A stretch of DNA of 64,000 nucleotides from Methylobacillus flagellatus (GTDB lineage: Bacteria; Pseudomonadota; Gammaproteobacteria; Burkholderiales; Methylophilaceae), in NCBI RefSeq assembly GCF_005502435.1, contig NZ_SCOU01000001.1:620001-684000 (forward strand), in the 5' to 3' direction. The first letter of the stretch is position 1; every line of letters starts with the position of its first letter. Of this stretch, positions 58,033-64,000 are shown in pieces. A model generated the notes under the pieces. The model was given only the letters and a program-made list of their open reading frames with translations. It was not told the DNA's origin and searched no databases. The position numbers and the translations under genes are program-made.

Positions 58033-58722
58033 TTATTCGCGGTCGCCAGCAAACGCCATCAGCAGTTGCAGCAGGTTCACGAACAGATTGTAGATACTCA
58101 TGTAGATGCCCAGCGTAGCCATCACGTAATTGGTTTCGCCACCGTTCACGATGCGGCTTACGTCATACAGGATGAAGCCGGAGAACAGCAGCACAGCCAC
58201 ACCAGACAGGGCCAGCGACAGGGCCGGGATCTGGAAGAACAGGTTAGCCAGCGAGGCCACGATCAGCAGGATGATACCGATCATGAGGAAATTGCCCAGG
58301 AAGCTAAAATCCTTCTTGGTGGTGGTAGCGATACCGGCCAGCGTCATGAAGATGATGCCGGTGCCGCCAGCGGCCAAACCGACAAGCTCGGCGCCATTAC
58401 GCAGGTTCAATGCCACTTGCAGGATAGGGCCCAGCATCAGGCCCAGCATGAAGGTCAGGCCCAGCAGCAGGACCACGCCCATGCTGTTGTTACGGTTGGC
58501 CGAGATCAGGAAGAACATGCCGAAGATCACCGCCAGCATGATCAGCGAACTCATGATCGGGCTGCCCTGCATCCAGCTGAAGTTCATGCTCATGCCAATG
58601 AACGCGCCGATCACGGTGGGGATCATGGTCAGGCCTAGCATGGCGTAGGTGTTACGCAAGACTTTATGGCTCTCGGCGGTAAGGCCGCCAGCTTGCGTGG
58701 AAACTTGATAATTGCTTTGCAT
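58033..58722 (-). CDS. Bax inhibitor-1/YccA family membrane protein
   Basis: A 229-residue inner-membrane protein with seven helices and the BI-1 pattern TYAMLGLTMIPTVIGAFIG, AAGGTGIIFMTLAGIATTTKKDFS and the C-terminal SGFILYDVSRIVNGGETNYVMATLGIYMSIYNLFVNLLQLL. YccA binds and modulates the FtsH protease; other members are calcium leak channels. AAGGAG precedes both a GTG at 58725 and the ATG at 58722; ATG is preferred. Single gene with its own terminator. Confidence 0.92.
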   Translation of the reverse strand: MQSNYQVSTQAGGLTAESHKVLRNTYAMLGLTMIPTVIGAFIGMSMNFSWMQGSPIMSSLIMLAVIFGMFFLISANRNNSMGVVLLLGLTFMLGLMLGPILQVALNLRNGAELVGLAAGGTGIIFMTLAGIATTTKKDFSFLGNFLMIGIILLIVASLANLFFQIPALSLALSGVAVLLFSGFILYDVSRIVNGGETNYVMATLGIYMSIYNLFVNLLQLLMAFAGDRE

Positions 58723-58828
58723 CACTTATTACTCCTTGGTGAACAACTGAGTTTAAGACTACCCAAACTATAGCAAAGTTTCAACCTTGCTCATGTAACA
58801 AATCGGCTGCAATAAATCGGCATCTGCG

Positions 58829-59875
58829 TCACAACGGCAGCGTGCCCTCCACTTTGCCGACAAGGCCCACCTCGTGCAACGCATGCACGAAGCCTGCATC
58901 CTCACGCAACTGATCCATGCTGGCCGGATGATGCGCGCCATGCATACGCGCCAGCCGCGCCAGACTCTGCGCCGGCATGCGCCATTCCAGCCGGGCGAGC
59001 AGCTCATCGGCCAGATCGGGGCGGTTGCACAACAGCACCATATCGCAACCCGCCTGCAGCGCGGCCTGCGCCCGTGTGCTGACATCGCCACCGGCACTCG
59101 CCGCCTCCATGGTCAGGTCGTCACTGAAGATCGCGCCATTGAAGCCCAGCCGCTGACGCAGCACTTTCTGCAACCAGCGCTCCGAGAAACCAGCCGGCTT
59201 GTCGTCCACCGCAGCGTAGATCACATGCGCAGGCATGATGGCCGGGATGCCGTCGTCTATCATGCGCCGGAACGGCTGCAGATCCGCCTCGGCGATGCGG
59301 TCGAAGCTGCGTTCATCCACGGGCATGGCCACGTGTGAATCCGCCACCACGAAGCCGTGGCCGGGGAAGTGTTTGCCTACCGCCGCCATGCCGCCTTTTC
59401 TGAGCCCCTGCATCAGCGCGAACGCCAGCTCGTGGATGGCCTGGGTGTCCGCATGGAAAGCGCGGTCACCGATGACCAGGCTTTCGCCATAGTCCATGTC
59501 CAGCACCGGCGTGAAGCTGAAATCCACGCCATGCGCACGCAACTCGGCAGCCAGTATCCAGCCCGCCGCCTCGGCCAGCTGGCGCGCACGTTTGGGGTGC
59601 TGGTCCCAGATCTTGCCGAACTCGCGCATGGGCGGGATGCGCGTGAAGCCGTCGCGGAAACGCTGCACACGCCCGCCTTCATGGTCCACGCCGATCAACA
59701 GCGGTGGCTGCCGTACCGCATGGATACTGGCGGTCAGCGCTTTGAGCTGCGCACAGGAAGTGTAATTGCGGGCGAACAGGATCACCCCGCCCACCAGCGG
59801 ATGCTGCAGGCGGCGGATATCGTCGTCGGTCAACTCGGTGCCGACGACATCGAGCATGATGGGGCCTAAACTCAT
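58829..59875 (-). CDS. nagZ: Beta-N-acetylhexosaminidase NagZ
   Basis: A 348-residue GH3 enzyme, cytoplasmic, removing GlcNAc from GlcNAc-anhydroMurNAc peptides in murein recycling. The substrate-assistance motif [14 protein letters not shown] holds the Asp-His dyad on the flexible loop, and the nucleophile Asp is in [23 protein letters not shown] and [13 protein letters not shown] are family blocks. The C-terminus is the standard single-domain length (about 340). It overlaps the yhhQ gene by 4 bp (ATGA). Confidence 0.95.
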   Translation of the reverse strand: MSLGPIMLDVVGTELTDDDIRRLQHPLVGGVILFARNYTSCAQLKALTASIHAVRQPPLLIGVDHEGGRVQRFRDGFTRIPPMREFGKIWDQHPKRARQLAEAAGWILAAELRAHGVDFSFTPVLDMDYGESLVIGDRAFHADTQAIHELAFALMQGLRKGGMAAVGKHFPGHGFVVADSHVAMPVDERSFDRIAEADLQPFRRMIDDGIPAIMPAHVIYAAVDDKPAGFSERWLQKVLRQRLGFNGAIFSDDLTMEAASAGGDVSTRAQAALQAGCDMVLLCNRPDLADELLARLEWRMPAQSLARLARMHGAHHPASMDQLREDAGFVHALHEVGLVGKVEGTLPL

Positions 59876-60597
59876 TCTGCACCTTTCATGCTGAACGGAT
59901 TGAAATCGGTGTTGCGGTCATAGTAGTCCTCGTTCTCGGCGCGCTTCAGCCAGGCCACGATTTTATAGGTGATGGGCATGAACGCCACCTCCACGGCCAC
60001 CTTGGCCACGAATTGTATCCATACCACATACCAGATCTGATCATCCGGGATCACACCAGTGCCATAGAACGCCAGCGGGAAGAACAGCACGGTATCCACG
60101 CCCTCACCAAAGATGGTGGACCCGGTCATGCGCCCCCACAGGTGACGTCCGGCAGTCCAGATCTTCATCTTGGCCATGATGTAGGAATTGACGAACTCGC
60201 CCGCCGCAAATGCCACCAGACAGGCAAGCGAGACGCGCCAGGCCGAACCGAAGGCCACTTCGTACTCGTGTTGATTGTCCCAGAACGGCGCGGGTGGCAA
60301 GGCCACGATCACCCAGGCCATGAAAGACGCGAACGCCAGCCCCAGAAAGCCAGCCCAGATCACCCGACGTGAATTGGCGTAGCCATACACCTCGGTGAGG
60401 ATATCGCCAAAGATGAACGAGATCGGGAAAAACATGATGCCCGCGCCAAAGGTCAGCGTATCCATACCAAACACGCCGAACGGCCCCAGCTCGATCTGCG
60501 CCACCTTGGCCGGCCCAATCAGGTTGGAACACACCAGCACGGTGACGAACGCGGCCATCATGAGGTCGTAGTAACGATACTGGCGTTTGGCTTGCAT
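59872..60597 (-). CDS. yhhQ: Queuosine precursor transporter family protein (YhhQ/VUT)
   Basis: A 241-residue inner-membrane protein with six to seven helices. The VUT landmarks are [28 protein letters not shown] near residue 60, and [28 protein letters not shown]...[14 protein letters not shown] near 130. YhhQ imports 7-cyano-7-deazaguanine. It overlaps nagZ by 4 bp and lies 58 bp after the permease gene on the same strand; a shared transcript is likely though functions differ. Confidence 0.9.
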   Translation of the reverse strand: MQAKRQYRYYDLMMAAFVTVLVCSNLIGPAKVAQIELGPFGVFGMDTLTFGAGIMFFPISFIFGDILTEVYGYANSRRVIWAGFLGLAFASFMAWVIVALPPAPFWDNQHEYEVAFGSAWRVSLACLVAFAAGEFVNSYIMAKMKIWTAGRHLWGRMTGSTIFGEGVDTVLFFPLAFYGTGVIPDDQIWYVVWIQFVAKVAVEVAFMPITYKIVAWLKRAENEDYYDRNTDFNPFSMKGAE

Positions 60598-60655
60598 ACG
60601 GCTTATGTGCTGGAGAAAGAAGGATGGTTCATGTTAGCAGGGAAACGCCCGCACA

Positions 60656-61474
60656 TCAGTCGCTGCGCCGCACATCCAGCGCATCGCGCAGGCGGTCACC
60701 CAGCACATTCACGGCCAGCACCAGCGACATCAGACTAAAGCCCACCGCCAGCACATAATGTGGCGCCACCAGCAGATAACGCACGCCGTCACGCAGCATG
60801 CTGCCCCAGGAAGCATGCGGAGCCTGGATACCCAGCCCCAGAAAAGACAGGCTGGCCTCCGCGATGACCAGCCCAGCGATGCCGTAAGTGGCTTCCACCA
60901 GCAGCGGTGCAGCCAGCAAAGGCAATATATGCCGCAGCAGGATGCGCGGCACGCTGGCACCCAGCGACTCGGCTGCCTGCACATGCTGGCGCTGGCGCAA
61001 GGACAAAGCCTGCACACGCGTCAGCCGTGCATAGCCCACCCAGGAAGTAAGACACAGCGCCATCACCAGGTTGAGCAGGCCTGGCCCCAGCACGGCCGCA
61101 AACGCGATGGCCAGCAGAATGCCCGGAAAAGCCAGGAACACATCGGTGACCTGCATCAACAGCCGGTCCAGCCAGCCGCCGTAATACCCAGCCAGCAGGC
61201 CCAGCAAAGTGCCAAACAGCAGCGTGATGCTGGTGACCACCAGGGCCACACTCAGCGCCACCGAGGCACCCTCTAACAAACGGGACAGGATATCGCGCCC
61301 CAGATCATCACGGCCCAGCCAGGCGCTGCTGTCCGGCAGGGCCAGCAAGCGGCTCAGGTCGATCTGATCCGCCTGTGCAAAACCGGGCAGTGCCAGCCCG
61401 GACACAGAAAGCAGCAAACCCAGCAGCGCGGCCAGCAGCCAGAACAGCAACACATACCCCGACCAGTGCTTCAT
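60656..61474 (-). CDS. Oligopeptide ABC transporter permease (DppC/OppC type)
   Basis: A 272-residue permease with six helices. The N-terminal part has the periplasmic segment SSAWLGRDDLGRDILSRLLEG typical of DppC/OppC, and the cytoplasmic EAA loop is VQAAESLGASVPRILLRHILP. It pairs with the DppB-type permease, whose stop it overlaps by 4 bp. The usual two ATPases are not in this window. Given nearby nagZ and a YkuD enzyme, murein peptides are a candidate substrate. Confidence 0.9.
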   Translation of the reverse strand: MKHWSGYVLLFWLLAALLGLLLSVSGLALPGFAQADQIDLSRLLALPDSSAWLGRDDLGRDILSRLLEGASVALSVALVVTSITLLFGTLLGLLAGYYGGWLDRLLMQVTDVFLAFPGILLAIAFAAVLGPGLLNLVMALCLTSWVGYARLTRVQALSLRQRQHVQAAESLGASVPRILLRHILPLLAAPLLVEATYGIAGLVIAEASLSFLGLGIQAPHASWGSMLRDGVRYLLVAPHYVLAVGFSLMSLVLAVNVLGDRLRDALDVRRSD

Positions 61475-62382
61475 GACGCGAACCGGATGCGCGGGTCCAG
61501 CCTGGCGTAGACCAGATCGGTGAGCAGGTTGACCAGCACATAGCTCAGGGCGATCACCAGCACACAGGCCTGGGTGACCGGGTAATCGCGTTTTTCGATG
61601 GATTCCACCAGCAAGCGGCCTATGCCGTCCCAGCTGAAGATGGTCTCGGTGATCACGGCACCAGCCAGCAGTGAGCCCAGTTGCAGGCCCAGCACCGTCA
61701 CCACCGGCAACAAGGCGGCCCGCAGCGCATGCCCCAGGATCACCTGCCGTTCAGGCAAGCCCTTGGCACGGGCCGTGCGCACATAATCCTCGTGCAGCAC
61801 TTCCAGCAGGCTGGCGCGCGTCATGCGGGTGAGGATGGCAGCCAGGCCGAAGCCCAGCGTCAGCGCAGGCAGAACGATAGCCCAGCGCCCTTCCATGCCA
61901 CTCACGGGCAACCAGCCCAGCCACAGCGCGAACAGCAGCATCAACAAAGGGCCCAGCCAGAAATGCGGCATGGCCGACAGGGTCAGGCTGGCGATGGTCG
62001 CCAACTGGTCAGGCCAGCGTCTGGCGTGCAAAGCCGCCAGGATGCCGAGCGGCAGGCCGATCAGCACCGCGATCGCCAGCGCCAGCAAAGCCAGCCTCAA
62101 GGTGGCAGGCAGGCGTTCTGCCAGCAGCCCGGCGATGTCGGCACCGCTATGGATGGAGCGCCCAAAATCGCCCTGAGCGAGATGCAGCAGATAATGGCCG
62201 AACTGCACGGGCAGCGGCTGATCCAGACCCAGTGCAGCACGTAGCCCGGCACGGTCGGCCTGAGTGGCAGATTCGCCCAGCATCACCTCGACCGGATCGC
62301 CCGGCACCAGATGCACCAGCAAAAAGGTCAACAGCAACACCCCGAACACCACCGGCAGCACACCCAGCAAACGTTTAAGCAT
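61471..62382 (-). CDS. Oligopeptide ABC transporter permease (DppB/OppB type)
   Basis: A 303-residue permease with six helices. LLTFLLVHLVPGDPVEVMLGESAT at the N-terminus and the EAA loop VRTARAKGLPERQVILGHALRAALLPVVT are DppB-type. It forms the channel with the DppC-type protein. ATG 62382 has GAGA nearby and is preferred to a TTG seven codons upstream. A YkuD-domain gene lies directly upstream, separated by 30 bp, with the substrate-binding protein before that. Confidence 0.9.
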   Translation of the reverse strand: MLKRLLGVLPVVFGVLLLTFLLVHLVPGDPVEVMLGESATQADRAGLRAALGLDQPLPVQFGHYLLHLAQGDFGRSIHSGADIAGLLAERLPATLRLALLALAIAVLIGLPLGILAALHARRWPDQLATIASLTLSAMPHFWLGPLLMLLFALWLGWLPVSGMEGRWAIVLPALTLGFGLAAILTRMTRASLLEVLHEDYVRTARAKGLPERQVILGHALRAALLPVVTVLGLQLGSLLAGAVITETIFSWDGIGRLLVESIEKRDYPVTQACVLVIALSYVLVNLLTDLVYARLDPRIRFAS

Positions 62383-62412
62383 GTTTCTCAAGCATCGCGT
62401 CAAGGATAGCGT

Positions 62413-62892
62413 TCAAGCATGGATATGCACGACCGTGCCAACCGGCACCTGTTCAAACAGGGCGATCACATCGGCATTGCGCATGCGGATGCAGCCATGC
62501 GACTGCGCTATGCCCATGGGTTCGGTATCCGGTGTGCCGTGGATGTAGATATAACGCTGCATGCTGTCCACCGCCCCCAGGCGGTTGATGCCGCGCTCGC
62601 AGCCAGACAGCCACAGAATGCGCGTCAATATCCAGTCGCGTTGCGGATTCGCCGCTGCCAGCGCAGGCGACCAGATCTCGCCAGTGGGGCGTCGCCCACG
62701 GAACACCGTGCCCACCTCGGCACCTGCGCCTATCCTGGCCCGCACGACATGCTGACCGCGTGGCGTGCAGCCGCTGTCTTTCAGCTCACCCGGCCCGTTC
62801 AGTGCGGTGGAAACCGGATATTGCGCGCGCAGCTGCCCGGTGGCGTCCAGCAGTCGCAGGGTCTGGTCAGGGATGGAGATCTCGATCTGCAC
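62413..62892 (-). CDS. YkuD-domain protein without signal peptide (possible L,D-carboxypeptidase of murein recycling)
   Basis: A 159-residue protein made of one YkuD catalytic domain. The active site is complete: His118 in YIYIHGTPD and the SHGCIRM motif with nucleophile Cys134. Start GTG 62892 is chosen because the fold begins VQIEISIPDQTLRLLD, a GGAAA stands ahead, and the upstream gene ends at 62915. A longer form from 62979 would overlap that gene and still lacks a normal signal peptide. A cytoplasmic YkuD enzyme acting on murein fragments is known (ElsL of Acinetobacter baumannii, an L,D-carboxypeptidase). The neighbours (peptide importer, nagZ) fit that role; a secreted L,D-transpeptidase by an unusual route cannot be excluded. 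Confidence 0.8.
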   Translation of the reverse strand: MQIEISIPDQTLRLLDATGQLRAQYPVSTALNGPGELKDSGCTPRGQHVVRARIGAGAEVGTVFRGRRPTGEIWSPALAAANPQRDWILTRILWLSGCERGINRLGAVDSMQRYIYIHGTPDTEPMGIAQSHGCIRMRNADVIALFEQVPVGTVVHIHA

Positions 62893-62914
62893 GTATATTG
62901 GTTTCCGTTTTAGC

Positions 62915-64000
62915 CTAGTCGGCGGGCAATGCAGGAAGCACAAGGTTGTTGATGGTGGCAAGCCCATCCCAATGGCCATCGCTGCGCAAAGAATACTCTA
63001 CCAAGCCTGTACGCATCGCGGCAAACTGTCCCTCATACCACAGCGGCAGATACGGCAGTTGCGCATGCAAACGCTGCGTCACCGCTGGCCAGTCCGCCGC
63101 CGATATCATGCCGTCCAGCACCGGGTCGGCATAACGCCCACGGTTGGCACCACGTGGCGGCACGCTGTCGGAATGGAACGCCAGCCGGTAGATCTCCGGG
63201 GTGCGCAGCCCCACCCAGGTCAGGCCGTACAACTGGAACTGCCCCTGTTTGATGTCCTCGAAAAAGGTGCCCCAATCCAGGCTGCGGATCTCCAGTGCGA
63301 TGCCCGCCGGTTTCAACTGGGCCTGCAGAATGGTGGCAAGACGCACGCGCTGCGCATCGGTGGAGGTTTTATACACCAGCTTGAGCGGCAGCGGCACGCC
63401 TGCCTCGCGCAGCAAGGCCAGTGCACGCGCCGGATCATAGGCATAGGCCGCCAATCCAGCATTGCCCGCCCAATGTTCGGGCGGCAGCACCGCACCCGCC
63501 ACACGGCTGCCCGGCACCAGCGCCTGGCGCACGATGGCCGCCACATCCACACCATGGGCGATGGCCTGGCGCACGCGCAGATCTTGCAGCACTGGGTCGT
63601 TAAAATTGAAGCCAAGGTAGGAGAAATTGGCACCGGGCGCGCTTTGCACCCGGATGCCAGGACGCCCCTGCAAATAGCGCAGCAATTCAGGCGGCAAATC
63701 CCCCTGCAACAGATCCACCTCGCCGCGCAGCAGCTTGAGCACCCGCACGGTGGGGTCTTTCACCTCGCTGATCTGGATGCGCTGCTGATCGGCCAACCGC
63801 TCTAAGGTCAACGCGCCCTGCCAGCTCACAAAGCGCAACGGCCCGCTGCCAACCGGCGCACGCGCAAAATCATGCCCAGCCTGGATCAACGCCGCAGGCA
63901 GGATACCCACCACCAATCGCGCCGGGAAATCCGCATCCGGCTGTTTCAGCTGGAACAGCACGGTGTCGTCGTCCACCGCATCCACACGCTGGATGTTGGC
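62915..64000 (-). CDS. Family 5 extracellular solute-binding protein of a peptide ABC transporter (5' truncated)
   Basis: The C-terminal 361 residues of a periplasmic solute-binding protein; the N-terminus lies beyond the window end and the frame is open to position 64000. The family block GSGPLRFVSWQG and the NFSYLGFNFNDPVLQDLRVRQAIAHGVDVAAIV stretch are typical of DppA/OppA-type proteins. It presumably feeds the DppB/DppC permeases downstream, from which it is separated by the YkuD gene. The ligand is not determined; murein tri- or tetrapeptides are suggested by context. Confidence 0.9.
   Translation of the reverse strand, partial: ANIQRVDAVDDDTVLFQLKQPDADFPARLVVGILPAALIQAGHDFARAPVGSGPLRFVSWQGALTLERLADQQRIQISEVKDPTVRVLKLLRGEVDLLQGDLPPELLRYLQGRPGIRVQSAPGANFSYLGFNFNDPVLQDLRVRQAIAHGVDVAAIVRQALVPGSRVAGAVLPPEHWAGNAGLAAYAYDPARALALLREAGVPLPLKLVYKTSTDAQRVRLATILQAQLKPAGIALEIRSLDWGTFFEDIKQGQFQLYGLTWVGLRTPEIYRLAFHSDSVPPRGANRGRYADPVLDGMISAADWPAVTQRLHAQLPYLPLWYEGQFAAMRTGLVEYSLRSDGHWDGLATINNLVLPALPAD

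Overview
The window is ordinary core chromosome of a moderately GC-rich betaproteobacterium. A NAD-linked molybdenum formate dehydrogenase operon (fdsGBA-fdhD-fdsD), a molybdate transporter gene beside it and an oxalate/formate-type MFS carrier next to it fit a methylotroph or other C1/formate-oxidising lineage such as Methylophilaceae. That family placement is inference; no rRNA or marker phylogeny is available here. I see no insertion sequence, prophage, integrase or CRISPR array.

Layout. 1-8.8 kb: molybdate ATPase (modC, cut by the window edge), the fds operon on the minus strand and, divergently, an MFS carrier with a 41-residue membrane partner. 8.9-15.2 kb: a secreted beta-propeller/phytase-like protein, a GT39 glycosyltransferase with a LAB_N partner, rpoH behind a CIRCE operator, and ccoS with a 33-codon membrane ORF. 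15.3-20.3 kb: DUF971-ubiE-ubiJ-ubiB and a sodium:solute symporter. 20.4-25.5 kb: DUF4197, glycogen phosphorylase, a PrxQ peroxiredoxin and a coiled-coil envelope protein. 26.0-29.7 kb: a minus-strand unit of family-5 uracil-DNA glycosylase, tautomerase, uvrC, pgsA, then tRNA-Gly, tRNA-Cys and tRNA-Leu; the tRNA-Leu gene is flanked on both sides by tandem copies of its own ends. 29.8-41.2 kb: CDF zinc exporter, sodC, rlmJ, yqhA, ppsA, ppsR, acnB, an EF-hand protein and purB. 41.4-50.7 kb: tamAB, wrbA, a HugZ-like protein, DUF2069, surE-pcm-nlpD. 50.8-57 kb: seven minus-strand redox/electrophile-type genes (dienelactone hydrolase, thioredoxin, nitroreductase, old yellow enzyme, YceI, flavodoxin, pirin) headed by a divergent LysR regulator. 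57-64 kb: psiE, tadA, a Bax-inhibitor-1 protein, nagZ, yhhQ, two oligopeptide permeases, a YkuD-domain enzyme without a signal peptide, and a substrate-binding protein cut by the window end.

How it fits together. Formate is oxidised by FdsABG with Mo cofactor supplied through ModC and matured by FdhD/FdsD. The ubi genes serve ubiquinone synthesis. PpsA/PpsR and GlgP sit at the gluconeogenic/storage node. TamAB, NlpD, NagZ and the permease/YkuD set concern the envelope and probably murein recycling. The most unusual items are the self-derived repeats around tRNA-Leu, the proposed murein-recycling cluster with an ElsL-like YkuD enzyme, the LysR-headed electrophile cluster with paired dyads, and two tiny membrane proteins. 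Start codons other than ATG are frequent (fdhD, fdsG, the MFS carrier, rlmJ, tamA, nlpD).
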